From the NCBI GenBank assembly GCA_030435675.1, contig CM059621.1:16740001-16804000 (forward strand): DNA of 64,000 bases, in the 5' to 3' direction. This DNA comes from Steinernema hermaphroditum (Eukaryota; Nematoda; Chromadorea; Rhabditida; Steinernematidae). Numbering within the stretch: the first letter of the stretch is position 1; each line of letters begins with the position of its first letter. The notes below the pieces were generated by a model that searched no databases, had not been told where the DNA came from, and saw nothing but the letters and a program-made list of their open reading frames with translations. This document shows positions 47,041 to 58,419 of this stretch, one piece after another. Both the position numbers and the translations under genes were made by a program.

Positions 47041-47400
47041 CGACTCCTACGCTGACTTTTGATGTTCAGTCTTAGAGCAGGGGAAGAGATCACAAAGTTC
47101 GACCTGGATCTGCAACAGGGCCGTGTACGTGTACAACTTGGAACGTCTCCATTGGTTTTAAAGCGTTTCCCAACAAAATCAGATCAGGGCAATGTGGCGG
47201 ACTTGTGGGACGTTCGGACCACGGGGTCATCTCTCCGAAACAGATGCGAGCCCCCAAGTCGCCTGTGTGCCGCAAAATGCCTCGAGAAGATCTGTCGACA
47301 TTTCCGGAGCTTCGCCGTTTTCTAGATGCTCCGTGAACCGCGCCGTCTACGACCGGTTCGACGTCACCGCTCGCCAGGGATGAAGCTTGCCGCAAAGTGA
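47041..47400 (-). pseudogene. Possible Tc1/mariner-superfamily transposase remnant
   Basis: Minus-strand frames give GEMTPWSERPTSPPHCPDL, then ALK and VHVHGPVADP followed by a stop. The order resembles the RSPDLTPLDFFLWG...LK...VY part of DDE transposases near the third acidic residue, but it is degenerate and the motif is not intact. It may be a chance match. Confidence 0.3.
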
Positions 47401-47731
47401 TGTTTTCTGTCTGTCTCATATTCGATGTCATGCAAGGCGTCATTCATTTGATGCATGAAATAAAGTCGTTTGGGACGTTGAAACTTTACCTTTTTGTTGT
47501 ACGATTTTTTAGTTTCCTATCAAAAATAAAAGATAAAAAAAACAAGTGTGTCAGGAGACGTAGGCACTTTACCACCCACGTCGTAAAGGGTAGACGTTCA
47601 TATTCATCGGGTTACCGTATGGATTGCGATGCTCACTCAGAGCGATGCCCGACAACCCAAAAAAGCATTTCTTCTGCCTCTATTTACCCAAATACAGACC
47701 CTTCATCAAAAGTCGAAGAATCCCTCCGAAA

Positions 47732-48292
47732 ATGACCGTAACCACCCAGAAGCCCCGCTACGACTGGTTCCAGACGGAACGCGCCGTCAGCCTCACCGTT
47801 CTGCAGCCAGGCCTCTCCGAAGAGGACGTCAAAGTGGACTACGACGGCTCGGAGCTGAAGATCACCGCCAGAGGCGAGGAGATCTTCGCGGCGCGCCTCG
47901 CCTACTCCGTGGAGAAGACGAAGTTCTCGCTGCAGGTGACGCCCCGGAAAGTGGAGCTGCAGATGCCGAAGACGACGGCCGGCCGCTGGGAGAGCCTGGA
48001 GCTAGACGTGGAGCGGCGGCCGAAAGGGCTGAAGACGCCACGCGACTGGAACCGGCTGGAGAAAGAGGCGATCGAGGAGGAGAAACGTGAGGAGAAGGAG
48101 GACGACGGCGACACCGGCATGACGAAGTCCCTCCGCGCGCTCTACCAGAGCTGCGACCCCGACGTGCAGCGCGCCATCATGAAGTCGTACGTGGAGTCCT
48201 GTGGCACCGTCCTCAACATGAACTGGGAGGAGGTGAAGAGCAAGAAGATCGAAGTCAGCCCTCCCGACGGCCTCGAGTACCGAAAGCACTGA
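47732..48292 (+). CDS. sgt-1: SGT1 co-chaperone: CS and SGS domains (186 aa)
   Basis: SGT1 is an HSP90 co-chaperone linked to SCF ubiquitin ligase and kinetochore functions. The CS domain covers about residues 8-95 (YDWFQTERAVSLTVLQPGLS ... LQVTPRKVELQMPK). The SGS domain follows (YQSCDPDVQRAIMKSYVESC, then NWEEV, VSPPDGLEYRKH). There is no TPR domain, as in other ecdysozoan SGT1 proteins. It is intronless here and GC-rich. Start chosen at 47732 because the frame upstream is unrelated. An AATAAA lies at 48325-48330. Confidence 0.93.
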   Translation: MTVTTQKPRYDWFQTERAVSLTVLQPGLSEEDVKVDYDGSELKITARGEEIFAARLAYSVEKTKFSLQVTPRKVELQMPKTTAGRWESLELDVERRPKGLKTPRDWNRLEKEAIEEEKREEKEDDGDTGMTKSLRALYQSCDPDVQRAIMKSYVESCGTVLNMNWEEVKSKKIEVSPPDGLEYRKH

Positions 48293-48324
48293 AGTGGATT
48301 CTGTGACGTTCTTTCATCTGGATA

Positions 48325-48330
48325 AATAAA
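48325..48330 (+). terminator. Polyadenylation signal of sgt-1
   Basis: AATAAA, 33 bases after the stop. Confidence 0.6.
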
Positions 48331-48742
48331 TGTTTCTTGTCGAATTGTTTCTCTGTATCTTTCTTTGTGTTCATCCTTGTTACTTTCGCAGCCCGTGCCT
48401 TCTTTGTGCAATCGCCTAACAAGGAACAGCTTCGATTAGAAGACCTCTGTTTGTGCTGCTGACATTGATAGCTTCCCTGTGGTGGGATTGTCAAGCTCCC
48501 TATGATGCTTCATTCGAAGCATCGGTCACAAAGATCATTATTTAGATGGTCCGTCCTTGATCACACTGCCCTCAATCTCCCAATTCCAATTCCAACGCGC
48601 CTCTCAACCTCCATAACGCTCTCTTTATTGCTCTCCTTGTGTCCACTAAGAGCCTATAAGAAGCGCAGTTGTCGTCGGTGTTGCGATTTAGCCAATTAAT
48701 ACTTTACAACTGGCGGCGAAATGAGATCCCCGTTCGGAGGCG

Positions 48743-48758
48743 ATAAATCGCGATTTAT
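48743..48758. other. 16-bp perfect palindrome ATAAATCGCGATTTAT
   Basis: A perfect dyad of two TTTAT half-sites around CGCG, in a GC-rich block (about 48600-48830) that stands out from its AT-rich surroundings. It could bind a dimeric regulator; this is inference. Confidence 0.4.
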
Positions 48759-49456
48759 GACTTCTACGAGTGGGGAGGCGAGAGGATGAAATGTTGCAAA
48801 CGCGAACGGAGAGATGCAATGAATAAGTAGTAAACTGTTCGGTTATTCATGGCGGTGAAGGGAAAAAGGATTCGATGAAGGAGTCAGGCGTGTAAACATG
48901 CTGTGGAGGGTGTTTTTTGGATATTCTCTGTTTGTCCAAAATGCACTTTTTTCTTCTTTATCCCTGAGAGGAGTTTGGCGACTTTCGAAGTAGTGAGTTG
49001 TGAATCTGAGTTGTGACAAGATGTGATTGATGAGTTCCAATGGTGATCTGTCTTCGTTGATGTCAAAACGTTTACGTTTCGGCTGAAAAATTGAACTCAT
49101 GACATAGATCGGCTATCTCAGACATAGATCGGCTATCTCAATAGCTCTACATTTTAGTCTTCTTTCAAGGCAATTCCAAAATTATGCAAAAAAAATCGAT
49201 TCCAAATAGAAACTGGATCATTACGCGGCTCACTTTATGCCTGTGGGCTTACTCACTAGTGGACTCTCTTACAAGACAGACGATTTGTCTTGTAAGAGAA
49301 CCTTTTCATATTTAGCTGAACCTTGGCACACAAATAAGTCCACATGGCTGGCCATAAACTCCATTCGTGTCGCAGCGGCGAGTGGTCGGTCCCTTTAATC
49401 CAAATAAGTCTAAATGAATACAGTCGACTTCGGCAATGAATTCGCGTGTGTATGTA

Positions 49457-49510
49457 TGGTCGAAATGGGTAGTACTTTGGCTATCACTTTTACGTCCCGG
49501 GTTCGACTCC
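49457..49510 (+). repeat. tRNA-like SINE head
   Basis: A-box-like TGGTCGAAATGGG and B box GGGTTCGACTCC. The outer bases do not form an acceptor stem. Confidence 0.45.
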
Positions 49511-51466
49511 GCTTCCGGCCCACATTTTATCTTTTCGCTTCTCCAACATATTTTAATTTGATTTTTTCCTCGTGATCAATCCTATCCAAATTTCAGTTAG
49601 GTGGCTAGGTGAGTACATAGACTCTGCGTTGGAGGGAGCGTTGCAGGAATTTTTTTTTGTTATTTTACTTGTGAATAGAACAAAGTACGACGTTAGTAAT
49701 ACATCAAGAGATCATGGTTCCGTGATCTTGCTTAAAACGACCTTGCAAGACCGGCATATAAGCAATACTCCATCCCCCCATTCCGGCAACTGTTTGATAA
49801 CAGAGCCAAAGATTGCTAAGATTGATCGCAAACTTAAATATGCTAGAGAAGCGATAAGACAAAAATGTGGACCAATTAAACATAATTGAACCTTAGTAAG
49901 GCGGCTTCCGACATCTTATCATTACCGGTAATTAAATTTTTGTCCACCCACTTTCCTTCCGATACCCGTATAGACATTCCTTGTCGTCTTGTCAGTGTCC
50001 CAGTAGTACATAATTAAAAAAAAAGCGGAACAGGAAGCAAACCCTCGCGTGCCATATGTGTGCACTACGAAATCATCTGCAAATTTATAGTTCGCAAAAA
50101 AAACGAATCAATTATCGTTTTGGCGCACTTGTAATCACATATTGCAGCTGGTAGGTCGCCACCCCCTGGTACGTTTAAGTGCCCTCCAACAGAATTTATT
50201 TTTTGTGCCTTTGTGACGTTCTTTTTGGGATTAAAAAAGTTCCGATGCGATCGACCCGAGCTTTTTTGTGTGCCCATATGTTCATGACGACGTTTTAAGA
50301 TCAGTCTGAGCAAGATCTTGCCATAGAACGGCCAATGCACGCATCTGTAGGAGATCTATTTTTGTGGGCTCTTTGACCATCAAGATTTGAACGAAACCAG
50401 CACAGTGCAGTGGTAACAGATCCCTCTTGGGTCCAGTAGATTCTAGCTCATTAACTCTCAAGTCCTTCCATTAATTCCTTAATTTTATAATTCCGATAAT
50501 TCGTTCAAAGAGGGACTGGTCAAAAATATAAGAATTTCGATGTTTATGGATATTACCGAATCTTCTATGGGTCAGTATTTCAAGAAAATCTTCATATCTT
50601 TCGATGCAGATATGCAAGTCCTGGACCAGTTCCCTTTAACTAGCTCCCGACTCCCTCTGTAGACGGTCACCATAGAACCAAATATCAAGTCCATCGACTG
50701 ACCAGATGTACTCCAATCGGCGGCGGCGAGGCTCGAGTCGACGCCCGATCGATCACCCCATGGCGGCATCGTCTTCAAACAGCAAAACGATTTGTTTTTT
50801 GTCCAGTCCTCGGTGATTAATGGCCGAATGGAGAGACCATTTGTCGGAATCTACAAACAAAGGTTCTTTTGTGCAGAGTTATGGCCGATTTTCAAACAAA
50901 GTGCAATGGAATGGGTTATAAAGATCGGGGTGTCTATCAGACTCGATCTCGATCGACATCTCGATCGACTCGACTCGATCGACATCGCTTAGACTGTCAT
51001 CAGTAGCTGCAAACTCAATTTTTGGGGCTTGCGCTGTAGTGAACCAGTTTTAAGCATAGCCTTAAATCTCAAGGAAAACGGGTACACGTCGTACGGTCGG
51101 ACTAAAGCTGAATTTCGATTCCGATTCGATTTAGTTCGCTTCGATTCCAGCCAAGACAACGCGATTCCAGTAGCTTCCAGAGCCGAGGAAGGTGTCGTCG
51201 GATTTTGAATCTTGAATGTCGAGATCCATCTTCCGGTATATGATCTATTTTTCGCATTTTCGTACTGCTCTTCAGAGTACTTTATGCCTCTAGTTGTTCA
51301 TCGTAATGATGAAGCGAGTTCATAGTTCAGATCGTTGTTTATTCATATGGAACATAGACATAAAAAGTCAGCGAGAAGATCATTAATAATACTGGAGTGT
51401 CATTTCTAGGAACAACCATCAGAAGTGAGACCGAAGCTCTACCGAGAACAAAGAGTTTGTTAATTA

Positions 51467-51860
51467 TTGGGTTGTTACATTGAAAATGGCGCTTTTTTCA
51501 GAGCATGTTTCTAAGCATAAAGATGTATATTTCATTGGAGGTATACAACATTTAACCACACAGCCTCAGAGCTTTTCCTGGGGAGAAGCCAAGACAGCAT
51601 GCCGCCTGTCAAGTAAATGGTCCCTTGGAGAGGTCGTCAAAGATTAGGTGGTTCGGATCTCCAGGTGGTGCTTCGCGGACCGTGAACTCATAAAATGTTT
51701 CAGAGAAAATGGAGGATATGCAAGAGAGGTAGCAGAACGCGCAGTTTGGGGACAGAATCTATCGCCCATACGAACGCACTAACCCATCTTGTCCCAGGGT
51801 AACATAATGCAAAAATAGACTAAAAACAAAGAAGGCGCCATTTTCAATGTAACAACCCAA
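51467..51860. mobile_element. Mariner-type MITE (394 bp)
   Basis: Perfect 26-bp inverted termini beginning TTGGGTTGTTACATTG, with TA on both sides. No transposase. Same family of termini as 32214-33128. Confidence 0.8.
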
Positions 51861-51862
51861 TA

Positions 51863-54400
51863 GATGCTGAAAAGAGACCGAATTTTATTGTATTTTGCTT
51901 GACTTTTCACGTTTCAGAACGGTCTACATGCGGATCTAGATCGACACTTTGCCTGTTCCTTGTTTCCTTGCCCCCTAGAAGTGCATTTTTTGAGTGTTTG
52001 CAACAGTGCGGCCAGTGATCGATCTTGAGGAGAAGACCACAGGAAAGGTCATTAATCAAGAATATTACAACGAGTCTGCGACCATTTTTCTTCATTCAGC
52101 AAATTCGTCACTGTCGGACAAGTGTCAGTTTTGGAACGAAGAAAAGATGGACTAATGGATTGCCTCTCGTGTGGCGAAAATTTATTGCGTTACAAGAAAG
52201 GAGAGGCCAGGAACTTGTGAATTTGAGGGAGTAGAAGACGGACATCTCAGCTGCTTATTTTTGCTTTCTTTGGAATTGGTCCCCTGAAGGCGTTGGATGA
52301 CAGTCTAATTATATTGGGTTAATGAACTGAAAATGGCACATGATTTCAGTGAACCCTTAGTATAATCACTCATTTACACCTTTCGTGTGGCTATCAGCTC
52401 CCTCCTCGTATGGACTGTTATCGTTCTGTGTGGAAAGGGACCATAGGATCGGATAGAGCGAAGAAAGGCCAGCATGTTCGGCGAAGAAAAACATTTTATT
52501 AGCTTAAAATAGTGGGCTATATTTCGGTTGTTCAGTTTAGTTTTAATTCTGGAACACATGCTTTTTTAATGATGATATTCACCAAACTTGGTCGTTCTTT
52601 TTCCTTTATAAATGGGCTGTTGAAAATAATGGTCAGTTGTAGAGATGAACTTGGAAACATACGGCCTGGGCGTTTGGTCAGGCTGGGACTTTTTGGATCA
52701 TTTTTACATTTGACCTCCATTTCTGTACTCTGTTTTTCTTCGATCACGAAATCGGCATCGGCAAAAAGAAATCGGCAAAAAGTCCGTATGTTCGCTCGTG
52801 GATTTCAACGCGTTGGATCAGATTTTTGGGTTTTTTTTTTCAGATTTTTGGGGGATTGATGGCCACTTTTGTGATTGAAAAAAAAAAGATTATAGAAATG
52901 GGCTCATGGAGTCGCTTGATAATGGTCGCTGAGACGTAAGTCAGGGTGGTACGATTTGACGACTATGTTTTTTGGCTTTGGACCCCATTGCATTATTGGG
53001 CTTTCCTGCTCGAATATCTACCACACTTTCAAGGTCTCCGTTCCGGGTTTGACGACTTTTATTATATGCCTCTTTAGAAAAATGGACGCCCTTTTAAGTC
53101 AACGTAGGTTGCAGAAGGTAACAGGACAGTGGTCCCACACACATCGATCGATCACTATTGTCCTTCGTCCTAAAATCCAAAAATCGTTAAATAAGAACGT
53201 GTCAAATACCCATGAACTTCACATGTTCATCAAACAAGGAACGTCTCAATCTGTTCTGTCGCTCTAACCACAAAAAAAATCTGTCGACATCCAAGCACAT
53301 TGCAATGGAATATGCCTATGAAAGGCACTTCCATCCCCCAACCACTTCTCACCCTCATCACCGCCTGTCCCTTTTCCTGTTTAACACATGTTCATCCGAG
53401 TCCCAGTCTCGCCACCGTCGCAGCCTAACGCCCTCGGCCGGGAGGAGTCAATCGGCGTCGTGAGGCGACTTTTGTGTTTAATGCATTCGGCGCATCGCGG
53501 CGGCGGCCATTATTCAACGCGTCACTCGGAGTCCATTAGACGCCGAGTATTTATGAACTTTCGCCTTTCTAAGGACTTCGTTTAGGTCCCGTGTGCGGCG
53601 CGCGAAAGTGAACCGGCGATGAGGGCGATCTTGTTTGCGGTGTGGACGAAGCGTGAAATCGGAAATTAGGGGACTCTGGTCTGTTTCGTGTGTTTTTGTG
53701 GATGAGCCTGGCTTATTTTTCTGTTGTTATTCTATGCCGTCTAGACAATAACTAAGTACATAAACGGGGTGATTTCGGTTTTTCTATACATTCACCTTTT
53801 TTAAAGTGCGTCATAATGAACCTAAATGATTTTTTCAAAACATATTATTATTATACAGCAAAGAGATATAACAAAAAAAGCGATCAGTCATATGTTTCGC
53901 AGCGATTGACTCACATCCATGGTCCCATATTGAGTCACTATTCATTTTCACTTATTTACCGCTGATACTTTTTTTCTGCCTGGAATGCATTTATTCAGCG
54001 TATATAGGTTGTTGTAGTTTTGTCGTACCAAATTGAAAGTTTGAGAAAACTCGAGATGAAACTTAAGACAGTTCACTTTTTGGGCATGTGGTACGACGAA
54101 GACCGGTCAAATTTCTCGGTGACCTTCCAAATGTTGACAAAAGCGAAGCCATGTGTGAAGGAAGTGGCTGTGAAATTCTCTAACCGTTCATAAGATGTGT
54201 CAAGCATATCTCTACAAAGAATTTTTTTTTCATTGACATAACCTACTACAAATGCCATCAAAGCTTACGGACAATGTCATGTGTACGAGAAGCTGAAAAA
54301 TTATTGGAACGTCTCCTTTTCCGAGTACGATAGCAAATACTAAGAAATTGGACCTGATTCGTCTCCGATTCAAATAACATATCCTTATCTAAAAAGGTCT
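51863..54400. other. Intergenic; second mariner-type fragment and GC-rich block
   Basis: A single terminus TTGGGTTAATGAACTG starts at 52314, with interior similarity to the 32-kb element near 52625-52740 and 52900-52935 interrupted by an insertion; its other end was not found. A GC-rich block at about 53390-53640 has no coding support. Confidence 0.5.
52314..52940. mobile_element. Partial mariner-type element
   Basis: Left terminus at 52314 after TA. GACTCGTGGAGTC-like and GGATCATTTTT...GACCTCCATTTCTG segments match the 32-kb element in order. No right terminus was seen, so it appears truncated or interrupted. Confidence 0.5.
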
Positions 54401-54405
54401 TTCAT

Positions 54406-54900
54406 TTGTGCCCCCAGCGATCGGTCGGGTCGTCCACTCGCTCTCTCTCTCTCTCTCTGAGGCTGTCTGAGCCGAATGAGTTGAGTGAGCGGTCGTTCTC
54501 GGCCGTCGTTGTTGGTGCAACGATCGCCCCGGCTCCCAGAAGGCCTGGAACACCAGGGAGCCGTAGTTCCACCGTCTCGCCAAAAAGCCCGTTACGACCG
54601 CCCGACTCTACCCGCGCCGCCAGGGAAGCCGAAGAAGCGTTGCAACTCCGAAGTCCGCGCCGCCAGCCGAACCGAAGATGACTCTCCGCTCCGTTGGCTC
54701 TGCTCCACCGCTATTCCACTTCCGGAATCAGCTCTTCACGACTTCGATGCCCGCGCAAACTAATGGGAACGCTGCATTCTATTCGGATTCGTCTGCTCCA
54801 CCGAAATCAGAAGAAAATCAGCGATCATGGTGTGACTATGTTCTTCTTTGTGCATATATGAGACGTCCTGCACGGCGTAAGCCGTTGATTCGGGAAGATA
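54406..54900. repeat. Best copy of the SPEGLEHQ interspersed repeat
   Basis: The stretch CCCAGAAGGCCTGGAACACC recurs (diverged, some inverted) near 5035, 20620, 33660 and 45065. The linked CTCACTCAACTCAT piece recurs near 20675, 21065 and 43335. It carries a (CT)n tract at 54441-54458. Short open frames in it are shared repeat sequence, not genes. Confidence 0.6.
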
Positions 54901-55173
54901 AATCGTGTAAAAAAAAAAAAATTATCTAAAAAAAATTTTGAGAATTGGACTTATTGTTGAATCTTGTTGAATCGGCGTCTTGTTCTTGAATAGCGACAAT
55001 AACAAAACGGCGAGAAAGATGTTGCCATAAAATCGACAAAAATGTCGGATGATCATATTTACACCCCACTCTGATCAGTGGACTGCTAGTGAGAAACGTC
55101 CCTTTCACTTTTGGCAGTTTATCTAAATGGAAATCTCATATGAGAGAAGCCATCAAATCGACTGCCCCGGGCC

Positions 55174-55226
55174 GGACTCGAACCCGGATGTCGAGCGCGC
55201 CATTTCAGAGACATCGCACTCGGCCA
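55174..55226 (-). repeat. tRNA-related repeat (GGCCGAG type)
   Basis: Minus-strand A box TGGCCGAGTGCG and B box GGGTTCGAGTCC, close to the 39.2-kb copy. Confidence 0.55.
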
Positions 55227-55239
55227 CACGCACATTGCG

Positions 55240-56690
55240 CGTGATGTGCGCTTTCGTCCACCTAACTGCGGCGATGATAGCTGGAGTTCTGTTGTGCTCG
55301 TTTGCTCTTGTGATAGGGTGTGCGACGGAAACGAACGAACAGTTGACCTTGTCCGTCTACTTTCGTTCTCTAATCTAATTGAAACCTGTGTAGACGTGTA
55401 TGAGACGTGTCTTGTTTGTCTCATATATACAGCGCGATGCATAAATGATGGACGCATCAGTCTAAAATGGCGTTTTCTATAGATAACCAATTTTCCACGA
55501 AGCTCTCATATAAAGACCGATTTAAGGATGAAAATGGTTCAAATCTACCGTATTTAATGTACTTATCTGACCCGATTATTGCGGTCTCATTCCGTTGGCA
55601 CTCATAAATGAATTTTGTGTACTATTCTGGCCACAAAACGCCAAGATTTTTGCAAAGAAAGCCTTCAGACTTTTAACAGTCACCCGGTCAAGTCAAGAAG
55701 GACAGTCGTGGAAATAAACCCGCAATTCACGCCTTATCTCCACGTTCACTTTTAAGCCCTTAAAATCCGTCTGGGTCGTCTCATTTCGTCGTTTTTTAAA
55801 ACCTCACAATATTCTAGGAAACAGCCTGACTGAGGATCGCTAAGAGGTCTGGGTGTATGCGAAGACTCATCGTTTCCCGTATATCTGATGAATAAATTGA
55901 AGTAAATTTCGTGATTATGATGTAATGTTATGACTATTTTTAGATTTCAGAACCGAATATTTTCTTCATTTAGTGACTGCATGTAGACTAACACATTCTC
56001 CACAAGTACATCATTTTAGATTATATACATTCGGTTATGGCTGCTTGAAGCACCCGAAAATCCGCACTTTTTGCCGACCAACTTTGAAGTTCGACCCACT
56101 TTCCAATTTCGAGGTTCATTCAAAAATTTTTAGGTTCAAGCATGGGTTTTATCGTTTTATTCGGCTGGATTTTTTAAATTTTTAGTCCACTTAAAAATTC
56201 CCCGATCGGCCTTCAAAAAGCAGATTTTCGGGTTCAATCGGAAGACCACCACTACCAGGTAATCACTGCAGAAGCTCATCATAAAAATTTACACCTCACC
56301 AACCACAACAGTCGGCGGCGCGCCTTTGACATCCGATCCGAAGTGCGACCGAAATTTATAGATCATTATAACTTGGGAAAACGGGGTCGCCGCCATCTGT
56401 TCGCAGCTTACGACGTCGCCGAGTGGCGACGGGAAGTGACAATGGGGATTAGGCGCCCTTTGGGATTATCCCTGATGAGCTTCGTGGTAGCTTTATGGAA
56501 GGAAATTATAAAATTTGGAGATGAAACGGAGAAAGAGTAGGGTGAAAGAAATGGTGTACTCTCAAAAATGTTCGAGGCCCTTGCACACCCAATTTCTCTT
56601 TGTGTAGAAATGCGTTGAAAACCTCCGTTTCTCTCTCCGCTCAACATATAACCGCAATCCTAAGTTATCGGATCAGGCAAAGCGCAGGGC
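55240..56690. other. Intergenic, nothing supported
   Basis: Short frames only; no splice structure or motif recognised. Confidence 0.5.
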
Positions 56691-56765
56691 GGAGTCGAAC
56701 CCGAGTGCACCATGGCGGCGGTCGAAGAACGTCGCAATGGACCACCCGGGTCGCGAGCGAGAGGC
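56691..56765 (-). repeat. tRNA-related repeat
   Basis: Minus strand: leader CTCTCGCTCGCGACC, then an A-box-like TGGTCCATTGCG and a B box GGGTTCGACTCC. Shares the leader with the 28 and 39 kb copies. Confidence 0.55.
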
Positions 56766-56769
56766 TCGC

Positions 56770-58410
56770 CTTTTGCCTTAAAAGTGTGATGACGCAAACG
56801 CCTCTTTTATGCAGCTGCATCCAGTGGTGATGAGGTCGAATGGGGGATCGAATATGTGGCTGGATGTATCACTATCTTTCTAATAATTAAAAGAGACTCT
56901 GCACTCCATCGGAGACTCCACAGTGGACAATCTGATTCATCTTAGAAAATTCCTCTAAAAAATGGGAGCTGTGGTTACAAAGATAAGTGAGGAAATATTT
57001 TTGGAAATTCGCGGGGTTTTCCCATCCGATCGAGACATGATAGCATCTTCTTCCAGCACAATTAATCCTTATCCTGGAGATGTAATTCACGGCTCAATTT
57101 TCCGAGGCTCAATGTTCGTACAACCCTCTAAGCAGATAATATTTGGCCCGAATGGAAAGAAGCGGCGTAAAAAGTGTATTTTCAGGCTGAAGAAGCTCGA
57201 AATGGTCTCATTTGGAGACGTTTTCCTCCGGCGATACCAACGATCCCACAACTTTTTTTGAACGGTTCTTGCTGGTCGATCCATTGTAGAATAAGGAGAC
57301 CGTAGTAAGCTTCGTGATCTCCCAATTTAATGTTGAGTTGTCGGTTCTTGCTAGTATTGTTGTTCCGACTTCTGGTGTCTCACGAAGGAACCTTCCGAAG
57401 TGTCCACCTTAGATCGACCTGAAAATTGGTGCATACTAGTAAATATGTATACCCCAAGAGATCTGTATTATAGACAGCTACGTTGGCTAAGTCGTTCTAA
57501 AACAGACGTCTAAGGGAGTGCTATAAGGCAGCTTGGCAAGGAATAGGACTGGCAGATCGGTCACACACGAAAGACAAAGATTTCTCTCTGTGATCTACAT
57601 GTATACAAGACACGCAGATTGGCGAAGGGAGACCATTTCGAGCTTTTTCTTGTGATAATCTTGTCGCAGCTTCATTTTGAGCATAAAATTTGTTACGTTT
57701 GAAGAATGCTACATCGAATTGCGGCAAATTAATCATCTCTGATCCATCCTGTATACGAGGCGGGCAGGTTGACAATTTCGCGAAGTTCTCGGTTTTAAAA
57801 GAGGGGCCTCAGATCGAGCTGCAAATTCCGGCAGACATTAGTAGATGGGAACCCAAGACGACGCCCAGTTATCGAAAGTTACGCGAACGTGCATAGGTAC
57901 GATTGGCCGTATGACGATTCCTGTCTATGTGGTTGACCCAATCCGAATGCTTGGGGCCCCTAATGGGGCAGATCACGTGATCTTCTCGTTTTGAAGTCAA
58001 CAGTAAACATGCCCCTGACTCAATCACTTCATTTTTTTGGCCTCTCCAGAACTCCCATTTCCAAACAACCACCTTTTACACCCCCTAAACAAACAGTGAG
58101 ACTCGCTACTTCGTCCTAGAACGGAACACATCGGTCACCTCCGTCGTTCCAGCGCCTCCGACTTGTGAATGGCGTGTCGATCCACGCAGGCGATCTGGTT
58201 AGGCGCGCGCTCTGTTTGCCCACGCTCGCCTCGATCGTCTCCTTTTTCGACCGACGGAAATGTTCCGCACGACCTTGGAAGTCAATTATCGTGACAACTT
58301 TTTTCAATTCTGTTGCATTTGGCGTTCGAGTTCTGCTTCAGGTCGGAGGCCAAGTAGCGCCCGGTCGGAGCCTCTTTTTTGACGCTAATTGATGTACGTT
58401 CTTGATTTTG
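56770..58410. other. Intergenic with repeat pieces
   Basis: AACCTTCCGAAGTGT...GACCTGAAAATTGG at about 57390-57430 matches 25.75 kb. A GC-rich block lies at about 58100-58280. No gene supported. Confidence 0.5.
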
Positions 58411-58419
58411 GTAATTTTG

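Larger units (their letters stand above)
48331..51460. other. Intergenic; palindrome and tRNA-like head
   Basis: No supported gene. It contains a 16-bp palindrome (48743-48758), a tRNA-like unit (49457-49510), and a GATCGA-rich simple repeat at about 50938-50990. Confidence 0.5.

Noticed and set aside
49457..49510. Candidate tRNA at 49.45 kb
   Set aside because: B box is good but acceptor and anticodon stems do not pair; listed as a tRNA-like repeat.
54406..54929. Open frames in the 54.4-54.9 kb repeat
   Set aside because: The same DNA recurs diverged at four or more other places, often with stops, so it is repeat sequence.
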